Notes: generated by a model not told the origin, from the sequence alone. DNA of 37,987 nucleotides from Arthrobacter sp. Leaf337 (GCF_001423745.1 NZ_LMPC01000018.1:1-37987); one strand, 5' to 3'. Shown: positions 25,343 through 34,015, numbered from the stretch's first letter. Numbers and translations: made by a program.

Positions 25343-26416
25343 TTAGGCCTGCCTAATGCCGGTTGGCGCCAGCGGCAGCGGGATTCGTTCCACCACGTGC
25401 GGGGCAAGGAGGAGCTGCCTGTCCGGCGGGTTTGTGGCCGGGGTGGCCGCCCCGGCGGTCCCGTTGCTGGCCAGTTCGTAGGTCAGCACGCGGATGATGT
25501 GGCGCGCGGCCTCTTCCACCGGCTGGGCGACGCTCAAGAGACCGAGTGCGGCAGCCACGGGAGTGTTGTCAAAGCCCACAACGGCTGGCCGCCCGGTGCC
25601 GGGCCGTAACTCCCGGAGTTTTTCCATGGCCCCGAGGGCCAGCGAGTCGCTGGAACAGACAATGGCCGTGGCACCCCTCGACGCCAGCAGGGCCGCCCCG
25701 GATGCTCCGCCGGCAACGGTCTCTTCCGCTTCCACGCTGAGGTCGGGCACATCCCGGCGGTGTCCTGCCGCGTCCATGGCGCGCTGCCAGCCGCGGCGGC
25801 GGTCTGCGCCCACGGGATTGCCCGTGTACCAGCCCAGGAACCCGATCCTGGAGTGGCCCTGCTCCAGCAGCATCTGCACGGCCTGTTCCGTTCCTGCGGC
25901 CCCGTCAACGTCCACCCAGGAGTGGCTCCCCGACGTCGGGCGGCCGGCGCTATCCCAGGGCCGACCAAAAACGGCGAAGGGTGTTCCGCGTTCCTGCAGC
26001 CAGCGGGTCCGGGCGTCGTCCGGGGTACTGGAGGTGAGGATGAATCCGTCCAGCCCCGCGACGTCGAGCAGTTCCTCATACTGGCGGATCTCGTCGCTGT
26101 CCGAGTCCGCGCAGAACAGCGTGAGCCGGTAGCCTGCCGCCTGCGTCGCTTCCGTGAGCGCGTGCAGGAAGCGGTCCAGTACGGCGCCGTTGATTCCGTC
26201 CGTCGCGGGAAGGAGCCGCATGCCGAAGTTCATGGAACGCTGGGTGCGCAGTTGCCGGGCGGCGGCGCTGGGCCGGTAGCCGGCTGCCTCAATGGCCGCC
26301 TGGATGCGCTCCCGGGTGGCGGGCTTGACCTTGTGCGGAGCATTCAGCACGTTGGAGATGGTCTGCCGGGACACGGCGAGTTCTCTGGCCAGGCTGGCGA
26401 GGGTGGGCCGGGCCAA
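25343..26416 (-). CDS. LacI family transcriptional regulator of the debranching-enzyme gene
   Basis: 357 residues from TTG 26416, the start picked because AAGGAG lies 6 nt upstream and the HTH then begins at residue 4 (PTLASLARELAVSRQTISNVLN, next VKPATRERIQAAIEAAGYRPS), as in normal LacI proteins; the next upstream ATG (26485) would add 23 residues without a ribosome site. The sensor domain includes DGFILTSSTPDD, SWVDVDGAAGTEQAV, GHSRIGFLGW and PAVVGFDNTPVAAALGLLSVAQP. It is divergent from a glycogen-debranching-type enzyme, and its own -35 box lies in a 28-bp palindrome, so it likely represses both genes and itself in the absence of a sugar inducer. Confidence 0.9.
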   Translation of the reverse strand: MARPTLASLARELAVSRQTISNVLNAPHKVKPATRERIQAAIEAAGYRPSAAARQLRTQRSMNFGMRLLPATDGINGAVLDRFLHALTEATQAAGYRLTLFCADSDSDEIRQYEELLDVAGLDGFILTSSTPDDARTRWLQERGTPFAVFGRPWDSAGRPTSGSHSWVDVDGAAGTEQAVQMLLEQGHSRIGFLGWYTGNPVGADRRRGWQRAMDAAGHRRDVPDLSVEAEETVAGGASGAALLASRGATAIVCSSDSLALGAMEKLRELRPGTGRPAVVGFDNTPVAAALGLLSVAQPVEEAARHIIRVLTYELASNGTAGAATPATNPPDRQLLLAPHVVERIPLPLAPTGIRQA

Positions 26417-26508
26417 ATGGGGCTCCTTAGGACGCGGTACTGGACGGTTGGAAATGCAGGCAGTGGCCGGCGGACGCCCCGGCATGGCTGCCGCATCGCG
26501 GTCTTTTC

Positions 26509-26532
26509 CGTCTCACACTAACGTGTGAGACG
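26509..26532. promoter_or_regulatory. Perfect 24-bp palindrome (10-bp arms) in the LacI/debranching-enzyme intergenic region
   Basis: CGTCTCACAC, 4-nt TAAC, GTGTGAGACG, every arm base paired. It lies just downstream of the predicted -10 box of the LacI gene, so it would be in its 5' leader, and 109 nt before the debranching gene. It may be a second operator for another regulator or a transcript hairpin. Its sequence is unlike the neighbouring LacI-type site. Confidence 0.55.
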
Positions 26533-26560
26533 ATTTAACCGCACAAATTTGATCGATCAA
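26533..26560 (-). promoter_or_regulatory. Promoter of the LacI regulator gene
   Basis: On the reverse strand TTGATC (26560-26555), a 16-nt spacer and TTAAAT (26538-26533). The -35 box is inside the 28-bp palindrome at 26541-26568, implying autorepression. Confidence 0.5.
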
Positions 26561-26568
26561 ATCTGTGC
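26541..26568. promoter_or_regulatory. 28-bp LacI-type operator (one mismatch pair)
   Basis: GCACAAATTTGATC followed by GATCAAATCTGTGC: 13 of 14 base pairs are symmetric about a central CG, with the perfect core TTTGATCGATCAAA. The central CG and AT-rich flanks fit LacI-family sites. It overlaps the LacI promoter and lies about 75 nt before the debranching-enzyme start, so one repressor dimer could control both directions. Confidence 0.72.
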
Positions 26569-26641
26569 GCCCAGGTTCTCGCCCGGTGGTGCGGACGCCA
26601 GCCTCCGCACCCACACCCAGCAGCACAGGAGTTGTTTTACC

Positions 26642-28606
26642 GTGGCCTCTGAACAGCCATACCTGCACAATCTTTCCGGCGTTTTCAGTGCCCCCATCCA
26701 GGCGTGGTCCGACGCCCATGGACAGGTCCGCCACACCGGCGCACAGGGGATCTACTGCGGCGACGACCGCGTCCTCAATTCTGCCGTCCTCACCGTCGAC
26801 GGGCGGGAGCCCGAGTGGGTGTCCACGCAGTTGCGTTCCTCCAAGGAAACCGACTACATCTACTTCGTGCGTGCCGACGCCGAGGTGGCTGACCCCTTGC
26901 TCTCCCTGGTTCGCACGCGCTCGGCCCAGTCCAGCCGCATCCGCCACGGTGAGGACACCGAGAACCTCACCGGCTGCTCCGGCCGGGTGGGTGAGACACT
27001 GCGCCTGGAGTCCGCCATGCTGGAGCCCGTATCGCTGACGGTCAGGCTGACCCTCGGCGCGGACAACACCACCATGGAGCACATCAAGCAGGGCGGTCGT
27101 GGCGGCGCCCCCGTGCAACCGCAGGGGACCACGTGGTCCTGGCGCGACCAGGACACCACCCTGGCGCTGACGGCGGTCGACGGAACCGTCAGCGTGGACG
27201 GCAGCACCGTGACCATCGACTGGGCCGTGGAGGTGTCTCCCGGCGTGCCCGTCGAGCTGGAATGGGCGGTTGACCTGACGGATGCGGATTCGCCGATGCT
27301 GGCCGCCGACGGTGAACCCATCACCGCTCCGGCGTCGAACGATCCCCGGCTTAGCCGCCTTCTGGAACGGTCCGTCAGCGACCTCAACAGCCTGCGGCTG
27401 GCGCACTACTCGCATCCGCATGACACGTTCCTGGCGGCCGGTGCGCCTTGGTTCTTCACCATGTTCGGCCGCGATTCCATCATCGCGGCGCGCATGCTTT
27501 TGCCCATCAATACGGCCATTGCCGGCGGAACGCTCCGTGCACTCGCCGGCCGGCAGGGGACGGAAACGGACCACACCACGGCAGTGCAGCCGGGCAAGAT
27601 CCTGCATGAAGTCCGCCGGACCGTCCTGACCGTGGCGGAGAGCGGCCATGCCCTGCGCCTGCCGCCGGTGTACTACGGCACCATTGACGCCACTCCGCTG
27701 TGGATCTGCCTCCTGCACGATGCCTGGAAAGCCGGCATGCCCGACGCCGAGGTCAAGGAACTCCTGCCCAACCTCGAGGACGCGCTCGAGTGGCTCAGGG
27801 ACCACGGCGACCTGGACGGGGACGGCTTCCTGGAATACCTCGACGCCTCCGGGCAGGGCCTGGTGAACCAGGGCTGGAAGGACTCCGGCGACGCCATCCG
27901 CTGGCACGACGGTTCACTGGCGAAGGGGCCCATCGCGCTTGCCGAGGTCCAGGCCTACGCCTACGAGGCGGCAGTAGTGGGCGCGGAAATCCTTGACGCC
28001 TTCGGACGTCCGGGCGCGCAGGAATGGCGCGACTACGCGGCCGGTATGGCCGAACGCTTCCGTGCGCAGTTCTGGTGCGAGGACGAGCTGGGTCCGTACC
28101 CCGCCCTTGCCCTGGATGCCGACAAGCGACCGGTGGACGGCGTGACCTCCAACATGGGTCACCTGCTCGGCACCGGAATCCTGAACGAGGACGAGCAACG
28201 GATTGTGGTGCGCCGCGTTATGGACCCCACCATGTTCTCCGGTTACGGGGTCCGGACGCTGTCCACTAGCAACGGCGGATACTGGCCCACCCGCTACCAC
28301 GCCGGCGCGGTCTGGAGCCACGACACCGCCCTGATCATCAGCGGCATGCTGGCCGACGGCTTCCCGGATGAAGCGGCGCAGCTCGCCGCCGGGCTGCTGG
28401 AGGTGGCCGAGGCCAACGACTGGCGGCTGCCGGAGCTTTTTGGCGGCCACGGCTCGGACACCATGCGCACCCCCGTGCCGTTCCCCGCGAGCTGCCGGCC
28501 GCAGGCCTGGGCCTCGGCCAGCTCCGTAGTGATCGCCGCAGCGCTCACCCCCAACGGGCAGCCGGCGCAGCGGGAAGACCTGCAGGCGTCCGCCGCAGCC
28601 TTCTGA
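26642..28606 (+). CDS. Amylo-alpha-1,6-glucosidase / glycogen debranching enzyme-type protein
   Basis: 654 residues from GTG 26642, supported by AGGAG 10 nt upstream; upstream in-frame codons (from 26525) cross the operator region and are rejected. The N-terminal third (SGVFSAPIQAWSDAHGQ, then GIYCGDDRVLNSAVL) is the bacterial glycogen-debranching N-terminal beta domain; the rest is an (alpha/alpha)6 barrel with the hallmark GAPWFFTMFGRDSIIAARMLLP-type block split as APWFFTMFGRDS, later GDGFLEY, NQGWKDSGDA and a final SHDTALI region. No signal peptide, so it acts inside the cell on imported branched oligosaccharides. It is divergent from a LacI regulator across two palindromes and complements the secreted pullulanase 4 kb away. 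Exact bond specificity is inferred from family. Confidence 0.9.
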   Translation: MASEQPYLHNLSGVFSAPIQAWSDAHGQVRHTGAQGIYCGDDRVLNSAVLTVDGREPEWVSTQLRSSKETDYIYFVRADAEVADPLLSLVRTRSAQSSRIRHGEDTENLTGCSGRVGETLRLESAMLEPVSLTVRLTLGADNTTMEHIKQGGRGGAPVQPQGTTWSWRDQDTTLALTAVDGTVSVDGSTVTIDWAVEVSPGVPVELEWAVDLTDADSPMLAADGEPITAPASNDPRLSRLLERSVSDLNSLRLAHYSHPHDTFLAAGAPWFFTMFGRDSIIAARMLLPINTAIAGGTLRALAGRQGTETDHTTAVQPGKILHEVRRTVLTVAESGHALRLPPVYYGTIDATPLWICLLHDAWKAGMPDAEVKELLPNLEDALEWLRDHGDLDGDGFLEYLDASGQGLVNQGWKDSGDAIRWHDGSLAKGPIALAEVQAYAYEAAVVGAEILDAFGRPGAQEWRDYAAGMAERFRAQFWCEDELGPYPALALDADKRPVDGVTSNMGHLLGTGILNEDEQRIVVRRVMDPTMFSGYGVRTLSTSNGGYWPTRYHAGAVWSHDTALIISGMLADGFPDEAAQLAAGLLEVAEANDWRLPELFGGHGSDTMRTPVPFPASCRPQAWASASSVVIAAALTPNGQPAQREDLQASAAAF

Positions 28607-28631
28607 CCGACCGCTTGCTTGTGACCGGTGC

Positions 28632-29282
28632 CTAGCCCGTAACCCGGTCGATCGATACGACGGCCAGGAAGCCCCGGCCCAGGATTTCCGGCGTACCGGA
28701 GTCGGAACCGACGACGGCGTCGTAGCGGCCGAGCGTCTCCGGCTCGCCTGGCGCCGGGGCTGCCTCAGGTGCCACGCCGTCGACGGGCGTGTCCCCGCCG
28801 CCGGGTTCGGCATCCGAAGCAGCGGCACCGGGGCTGACAGTGGCCTGTCCCTGCAGCAGAATGCCCAGCTGGCCTTCGAATACGGGGTGCGCGCGCTTCT
28901 TGGAGAGTTCGATGATGGACGTGTACCCCTTGAAGGCACCGTTCCGGGTAATCACGTTGAGGTCGCGGATGTCGCCTGTGGGCAGTGCGCTGGCGGTGTC
29001 GGCGTCGCCGGAGAACCGGAACGGCCGGTACTTCTCCAGCGGGTGTTCGGCGCCGTCTACCGTCAGCAGGAGGAGTTCGCCTTCGATCACGGTGAGCACG
29101 CGGTCCATGCCGGGAAAAGCGGAGAACGCGCCGGCTTTGGACACCTCGGCGATGCTCACCCGCCAGTCCCACGCGCCGTCCTGGGCGGAAGCAGCCTTCG
29201 GATGGCTGGCCAGTTCGCGGGTGACCCCGCCCTTGTTGCGCCACGGTTCGGCCCTGAGTTCTGCATAGCGGATGATCTCCAT
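28632..29282 (-). CDS. hutD: HutD family protein (DUF886)
   Basis: 216 residues, a bicupin. The signature WRNKGGVTREL (about residues 14-24) is followed by WDWRVSIAEVSKAGAFSAFPGMDR and DLNVITRNGAF, all typical of HutD/Ves. In Pseudomonas HutD tunes histidine-utilisation induction by binding urocanate or formylglutamate; no hut genes are in this window, so the role here is unknown. A low-complexity insert rich in Ala/Pro/Gly/Glu (about 150-190) lengthens the protein beyond the usual 190 residues. Converges on the debranching-enzyme gene with 25 nt between stops. Start ATG 29282, with only a weak GGGCGG ahead. Confidence 0.85.
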   Translation of the reverse strand: MEIIRYAELRAEPWRNKGGVTRELASHPKAASAQDGAWDWRVSIAEVSKAGAFSAFPGMDRVLTVIEGELLLLTVDGAEHPLEKYRPFRFSGDADTASALPTGDIRDLNVITRNGAFKGYTSIIELSKKRAHPVFEGQLGILLQGQATVSPGAAASDAEPGGGDTPVDGVAPEAAPAPGEPETLGRYDAVVGSDSGTPEILGRGFLAVVSIDRVTG

Positions 29283-29385
29283 CCGCCCAGCCTAGCGGCC
29301 GGAACGAGGCCCGGGCGTAACGTCGGTGCAGACTTGGCAGGCTTGCTAACGTCAGGTGGAGGAAGAGAATCGCAGGAGGAGCAGG

Positions 29386-29991
29386 ATGTTCGTCAAGGTG
29401 TGTGGCCTGAGTACGCCGGAGTCGGTCCTGGCAGCAGCAGGTGCCGGCGCGGACGCCGTCGGATTCGTCCTGACCAAGAGCCCGCGCGAGGTCACACCCG
29501 CCAGGGCCCGGGAGCTACTCGCCCACGTGCCGGCCGGCACCCCCGCAGTGGGCGTGTTCCGGCACGAGCCGGTGGCGGACGCCATCGCGCTCGCCCGCGA
29601 GGCGGGCCTCGAGTGGATCCAGCTCCACGGGGACCGCACCCCGGAGGACGTGAAAGCAGCGCACGACGCCGGCATGAAGGTGATCAGGGCCGTCACCATG
29701 AGTGCCGCCCCGGAAGCATTCGGCAGCTGGGGCGAGGAACTGCTGCTCATCGATGCCGCCGTGCCGGGCTCGGGCGAGGCCTGGGACTATGCGTCGGTGC
29801 AGGCCAAGGGGCTTGCCGGGCGGAGCTGGCTGCTGGCCGGGGGACTTGACCCCGTGAACGTCGCCCGGGCCGCAAAGGAAGCCGGTGCGTGGGGAGTGGA
29901 CGTCTCCTCCGGCGTCGAAAGTTCCCGCGGAGTCAAAGACCTGGCGAAGGTCCGGGCGTTTGTGCTGGCAGCGAAGGCCCCGGCCGCCTAG
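29386..29991 (+). CDS. trpF: Phosphoribosylanthranilate isomerase
   Basis: 201 residues, (beta/alpha)8 barrel. It begins FVKVCGLSTPES with the catalytic Cys6 in KVCG; the general acid is Asp123 (LLLIDAAVPGSGE); phosphate loops are seen as LLAGGLDPVNV and VDVSSGVESSRGVKD. It converts N-(5'-phosphoribosyl)anthranilate to the enol-deoxyribulose phosphate in tryptophan synthesis. AGGAGG lies 6 nt before ATG 29386. No other trp gene is near, as is usual in actinobacteria, where PriA (HisA) often does this job; a separate trpF is therefore notable. It is followed 55 nt later by an LLM enzyme with no clear link. Confidence 0.92.
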   Translation: MFVKVCGLSTPESVLAAAGAGADAVGFVLTKSPREVTPARARELLAHVPAGTPAVGVFRHEPVADAIALAREAGLEWIQLHGDRTPEDVKAAHDAGMKVIRAVTMSAAPEAFGSWGEELLLIDAAVPGSGEAWDYASVQAKGLAGRSWLLAGGLDPVNVARAAKEAGAWGVDVSSGVESSRGVKDLAKVRAFVLAAKAPAA

Positions 29992-30046
29992 CACCGGAAT
30001 GACCTGGCGCCGGAATGAAGAGTGACGGCTTCTTGTTGCCGCAGTC

Positions 30047-31150
30047 ATGAAGCGCATCGGATTTCTCTCCTTCGGCCACTGGGGCAACGTCGAGGGGTCG
30101 CGGACCCGCACGGCCCGGGACGCCCTGCTGCAAGGCATTGAGCTGGCCGTGGCCGCCGAGGAGCTGGGCATCGACGGCGCGTACTTCCGAGTGCATCACT
30201 TTGCCCGGCAGCAGGCCTCCCCGTTCCCGCTGCTGGCAGCCATCGCCGCCCGCACCAGCCGGATTGAAATGGGCACCGGCGTGATCGACATGCGGTACGA
30301 AAACCCGCTGTACATGGCGGAGGAAGCGTCCGCCACGGACCTGATCAGCGGCGGCAGGCTGCAGCTGGGCGTCAGCCGCGGCTCACCCGAGCCGGCACGG
30401 GACGGCGCCGCAGTGTTCGGCCATGTTCCGGCCGACGGCGAGAGCCCCGCGGACATGGCACGCCGGCACACCGCGTTGTTCCGCCATGCCATCACCGGCG
30501 CCGGCGTGGCAGACGGGGATCCCCGGTTCGGCGGCGGACCCGGCAAATTGCCGGTCCAGCCGAACTCGCCGGATCTGGCCCGCAGGATCTGGTGGGGCGC
30601 CGGATCCCGCGCCACCGCCGTTTGGACTGCGGAACAGGGCATGAACCTAATGAGTTCCACATTGCTGACCGAAGACACCGGTGTGCCGTTCGACGAGCTT
30701 CAAGCCGAACAGATCAGCATGTTCCGCAGCGCCTGGGCCGGCGCCGGCCACCAGCACACGCCCCGGGTTTCAGTCAGCAGGAGCGTGCTGCCGATCGTGG
30801 ACGACGAGGACCGCCGGTATTTCGGGCTCAGCGCCCTTCGGGAAAAGCGGGACCAGGTGGGGATCATTGACGGACTGGTGGCGAGGTTCGGCAAGAGCTA
30901 CGTGGGCGAGCCCGACGCCATCGCCGAAGAGCTTGCGGCGGACGCCGCGGTGCAGGCCGCCGACACCGTCCTCCTCACCGTCCCGAACCAGCTGGGCGTG
31001 GACTTCAACGCCAAGCTGCTCGGCAACATTGCCCGGCACGTTGCCCCTGCCATTGGCTGGCAGCCGAAATGGCCTGCGGCTGTACCCGCGCCTGCGGCTG
31101 AGGCTGTGCCAGCGACTGAGGCGCCCGGTGCTGAGGCTAGCCGTGGCTAA
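30047..31150 (+). CDS. LLM class flavin-dependent oxidoreductase (second)
   Basis: 367 residues, luciferase-like fold: MKRIGFLSFGHW (first strand), DGAYFRVHHFARQQASPFPLLAAIAART, GTGVIDMRYENPLYMAEEASATDLISGGRLQLGVSRGSPEP split across the barrel, and GAGSRATAVWTAEQGMNLMSS. Probably FMN- or F420-dependent; substrate unknown. It resembles the 861-1895 protein only in fold. The C-terminal 25 residues are Ala/Pro/Glu-rich (PAPAAEAVPATEAPGAEAS) and come from a GCTGAGGCT-type repeat in the DNA. No Shine-Dalgarno sequence precedes ATG 30047. A GCTAATGCT...AGCATT dyad spans its stop and may end transcription. Confidence 0.85.
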   Translation: MKRIGFLSFGHWGNVEGSRTRTARDALLQGIELAVAAEELGIDGAYFRVHHFARQQASPFPLLAAIAARTSRIEMGTGVIDMRYENPLYMAEEASATDLISGGRLQLGVSRGSPEPARDGAAVFGHVPADGESPADMARRHTALFRHAITGAGVADGDPRFGGGPGKLPVQPNSPDLARRIWWGAGSRATAVWTAEQGMNLMSSTLLTEDTGVPFDELQAEQISMFRSAWAGAGHQHTPRVSVSRSVLPIVDDEDRRYFGLSALREKRDQVGIIDGLVARFGKSYVGEPDAIAEELAADAAVQAADTVLLTVPNQLGVDFNAKLLGNIARHVAPAIGWQPKWPAAVPAPAAEAVPATEAPGAEASRG

Positions 31151-31192
31151 TGCTCTTCGCTAGCATTCAGCTGGGGACCACCCCGAAGAACC

Positions 31193-31209
31193 GGCGGGCC
31201 AGGCCCGCC
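31193..31209 (+). promoter_or_regulatory. Hairpin in the YceI leader
   Basis: GGCGGGCC-A-GGCCCGCC is a perfect inverted repeat ending 11 nt before the AGGAG of the yceI-like gene. It could end transcription from upstream or affect ribosome access; no T run. Confidence 0.35.
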
Positions 31210-31232
31210 ACCCGAGTCGAAGGAGACCCGTT

Positions 31233-31778
31233 GTGACTCTGCCCCAAGGTATTACCCCCGGCATCTGGACCCTTGATATGTCCCACAGCGAAATCGGGTT
31301 CACCGTCCGCCATGCCGGCATCAGCAAAGTCCGCGGCCGCTTCACCGACGCTTCCGCGGAGGCGCACGTGGGCCCGTCCTTGTCGGCGTCCAGCCTGCAC
31401 GCCACCGTGAAAACGGCGAGCTTCGACTCGGGCGATGCCAACCGCGACGCGCACGTCCGCGGCGCGGACTTTTTCGACGTCGAGCAGTTCCCGGAGATGA
31501 CTTTCCGGGCAACGGGCATCGAGGGTGACGGCGAGGACTATACCGTCACCGGCGACCTCACCATTCGCGGCGTCACCAAGTCCGTGGAGCTCGAAGTGGA
31601 GTTCACCGGTGTGGCGGTTGATCCGTTCGGTGCCACCCGGGCAGGCTTCAGCGCAGAGGCAGAAATCAGCCGCAAGGAGTTTGGGCTGACGTGGAATGCG
31701 GTCCTCGAAGCCGGCGGTGTGCTGGTCAGCGACAAGGTCAAGATCAACGTCGACGCAGCCCTGGTCAAGCAGGCATAG
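31233..31778 (+). CDS. YceI family protein
   Basis: 181 residues, a lipocalin-like beta barrel: GIWTLDMSHSEIGFTVRHAGISKVRGRF at the start (shown in parts WTLDMSHSEIGFTVRH and VRGRF), then SGDANRDAHVRGADFFDVEQFP, MTFRATGI, VTGDLTIRGVTKSVEL and SRKEFGLTWN, all diagnostic. The family binds isoprenoids or other long amphipathic molecules. No signal peptide, so cytosolic, unlike E. coli YceI. GTG 31233 is placed 7 nt behind AGGAG (31221-31225). It converges on the serine hydrolase with 9 nt between stops. Physiological ligand unknown. Confidence 0.92.
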   Translation: MTLPQGITPGIWTLDMSHSEIGFTVRHAGISKVRGRFTDASAEAHVGPSLSASSLHATVKTASFDSGDANRDAHVRGADFFDVEQFPEMTFRATGIEGDGEDYTVTGDLTIRGVTKSVELEVEFTGVAVDPFGATRAGFSAEAEISRKEFGLTWNAVLEAGGVLVSDKVKINVDAALVKQA

Positions 31779-31787
31779 TCGCGGGCC

Positions 31788-32903
31788 TCAGGTCCACGGC
31801 ATGCGGAGGATCAGGGAAAACAGGGTGGCGTAATCGTAGCTCGTGGAGCTGTTGGACATGAGCACGATTGCCCTGCCCTGCTCCGGGTAAAGGCGCATGA
31901 TGTTCCAAAACCCCAGCCCGGTGCCGAAGTGCTCCACGTAGGATTCGTGCGGCACCTTGGTGTGCTTCCGGAACCAGCCCGCGGAGTGGTCGAACTGCCT
32001 TCCTTTGACGCGGATGTCGCGCATCGCCCGCGCCGTGGACTCCTGAAGGATGCGGTGCCCCTGCGGGACAGCGGGAGCGCTGGCGGTTCCCGGCGGAACA
32101 GCCAGCCCGTCATTGAGGTGCAACCGGGCGAACGCTGCTGCGTCCAACACGCTTCCAACCAGGCCTCCGTAGCCCGCGCCGTCAACCAGGAACGGGTTGA
32201 GCGAGGTGTATCCGCCGTGCCTTGCCCCCAGTGTTCCTGGTGGGAGGATTGCCGCGAGCGCCGGGGTGAGCGGGCGGGGGATACGGACATAGCCTGTAGC
32301 CGCGGAGTGTCCTGGCAGGTAGGCGAAACCGGTTGAATCCATGCCCAGCGGAGCAAGGATCTCGCGCCGGACGTAGCTCGGAAATGGCTCACCGGAGACC
32401 TGGCTGATGATCTGGGCCGCCACGAGGTATCCGACGTTCGAGTAATGCCCGGTGCCACCAAGGCGGTGGCGGAACGCCCGGCGCCGGGCCAACAGTTTCC
32501 GCAGCATCTGCTCCTGGTCCGGCCCCGGTGCATCCGCCGGTTGGATCCACGTCACGGGCAGCGGATTGCCCAGCCCCGCGGAATGGCTGAGCAGCTGCCA
32601 TACGGTTGGCTGGGCCTGCCCGGGGGCCCGCAGCCAGGGCAGGTATTCGTGCACGGGCGCGTGCAGGTCCAGGAGCCCCTGCTCGGAGAGCCGCAGGGCA
32701 GCGGTGGCTGTCACCGGCTTTGTCATGGAAAACCAGGGATAGACCGTATCCGCCGTCGCGGGGGCATGGCCCTCAAGGTCCGCGAAACCTGTGCCGCCGG
32801 TATGGAGCACCCGGTCCCGCGACACGACGGCTAGTGACATTCCCGGAACGCGGGCTCTCCGGGCTGTGTCCGCCAGTGCTGCCCGGACCGCTGTCAGATC
32901 CAT
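31788..32903 (-). CDS. Serine hydrolase, beta-lactamase/penicillin-binding-like (S12 type)
   Basis: 371 residues. Catalytic motifs: SMTK (Ser59-Lys62), YSN (Tyr154-Asn156) and HFG (His325-Gly327, in place of KTG), the pattern of class C-like esterases and D-aminopeptidases. No signal peptide, so probably a cytoplasmic esterase rather than a cell-wall enzyme or a resistance beta-lactamase. Its ATG lies inside the last codons of corA (10-bp overlap, reading AAATGGATCTGA), so it depends on translation of corA; the ribosome site inside corA is poor. A functional link with metal transport is not evident. Confidence 0.87.
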   Translation of the reverse strand: MDLTAVRAALADTARRARVPGMSLAVVSRDRVLHTGGTGFADLEGHAPATADTVYPWFSMTKPVTATAALRLSEQGLLDLHAPVHEYLPWLRAPGQAQPTVWQLLSHSAGLGNPLPVTWIQPADAPGPDQEQMLRKLLARRRAFRHRLGGTGHYSNVGYLVAAQIISQVSGEPFPSYVRREILAPLGMDSTGFAYLPGHSAATGYVRIPRPLTPALAAILPPGTLGARHGGYTSLNPFLVDGAGYGGLVGSVLDAAAFARLHLNDGLAVPPGTASAPAVPQGHRILQESTARAMRDIRVKGRQFDHSAGWFRKHTKVPHESYVEHFGTGLGFWNIMRLYPEQGRAIVLMSNSSTSYDYATLFSLILRMPWT

Positions 32904-33910
32904 TTGTTGTGCTTGAACGCGGCGTAGAGGGCCACGCCCATGGCCGCCATCAGGCCCAGCGCCATGGGGTAGCCGAAGATCCAGTCGAGCTCGGGCATGG
33001 TGCGGAAATTCATCCCGTAGATGGTGCCCACCAGGGTGGGGGCGAAGAGAATGGCGGCCCAGGAGGAGATGCGTTTGACCTGCTCGCTCTGCGCGAAGCT
33101 GGATTCGGTCAGGCGCCGCATTTCGTCGTTCTGCCGCTGCGCCACCAGCGCGGCGTTGACGGTGAGCGCGTTCTGCAGCAGGGCCCGGAAAGAGGCGGTC
33201 CGTTCGCCCAGCCGCAGCACGTGGTCCAGGACGTCACGGAGGTGGTCCTGAAGCTCGGGGCCGGGCCGATGCTCGACCGTTCCGGAGAGGAGGGCCTGCA
33301 GGATTCCCGCCAGGGGGCTGGTTCCGCGCTGGAACATGATGACCTGGCGGGAGAGCTCATAAATCCGGCGCGAGACGTCCGGGTCGCCGCTGAAGAGGTC
33401 GTCCTCGATTTCGTCGATGTCGTTTTCCAGGCCGGCAGCCACCGGCTCGTATTCATCCACAACTTGGTCCAGGATGGCGTACAGCACGGCGTCCGGACCC
33501 AGCGCCAGGAACTCGGGCTGGGCTTCCATGCGTCGGCGGACGCGGGCCAGGTCCGGTGACTCAGCATGGCGGACGGTGACCACAAAATCCGTTCCCACAA
33601 AAACGTGGATCTCGCCGAACTCGACCTTTTCGACGTCGTCGAGATAGCGCGCCGGGCGCAACACCAGGAACAGGATCTCGCCGTAGTGCTCAAGTTTTGC
33701 CCGCTGGTGGCCGGTCAGGGCGTCCTCCACCGCCAGGTGGCTGAGGTCGAACTCGTCTGCCACGGAACGCAGTTCCGGCGCGTCCGGCCGGTAGAGGCCG
33801 ATCCAGGCCATCCCCTCGCGCTGCCGCAGCAGGAAGTAGGTCTCCTCAAGCCCCTCCGGGTCGGTGGTCCGGCGGCCATTTACGTAGACGGCGTTGTCAA
33901 TGATGGTCAC
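32894..33910 (-). CDS. corA: CorA-type magnesium/cobalt/nickel transporter
   Basis: 338 residues. A large N-terminal cytoplasmic funnel domain (about 1-275, with acidic stretches such as ENDIDEIEDDLFSGDPD) is followed by two C-terminal membrane helices. The signature YGMN (298-301) ends the pore helix, with loop FRTMPELDW, and the protein ends in a basic tail KHNKWI. Pentameric channel for divalent cations, here of the actinobacterial subgroup. GTG 33910 is fixed by AAGGAGG 6 nt upstream. It forms an operon with the overlapping serine hydrolase and is divergent from a TrkH-type potassium transporter, making a small ion-transport locus. Promoter at 33947-33975. Confidence 0.93.
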   Translation of the reverse strand: MTIIDNAVYVNGRRTTDPEGLEETYFLLRQREGMAWIGLYRPDAPELRSVADEFDLSHLAVEDALTGHQRAKLEHYGEILFLVLRPARYLDDVEKVEFGEIHVFVGTDFVVTVRHAESPDLARVRRRMEAQPEFLALGPDAVLYAILDQVVDEYEPVAAGLENDIDEIEDDLFSGDPDVSRRIYELSRQVIMFQRGTSPLAGILQALLSGTVEHRPGPELQDHLRDVLDHVLRLGERTASFRALLQNALTVNAALVAQRQNDEMRRLTESSFAQSEQVKRISSWAAILFAPTLVGTIYGMNFRTMPELDWIFGYPMALGLMAAMGVALYAAFKHNKWI

Positions 33911-33946
33911 GCTGCGCCTCCTTCTACGGACCGCCCCTTGGCTGTG

Positions 33947-33975
33947 ACGTTAGCCCTTTGCCGGGACGCTGCCAA
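33947..33975 (-). promoter_or_regulatory. corA promoter
   Basis: Reverse strand: TTGGCA (33975-33970), a 17-nt spacer, TAACGT (33952-33947), a good sigma-A match about 37 nt before the GTG start. Confidence 0.55.
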
Positions 33976-34015
33976 CAGTATGCGCCTGCGCCGCTGCGTG
34001 GCCGGGAAAGGGCCG

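Noticed and set aside
26525..26641. N-terminal extension of the debranching enzyme
   Set aside because: It translates through the palindromic operator; GTG 26642 with AGGAG upstream matches the family start.
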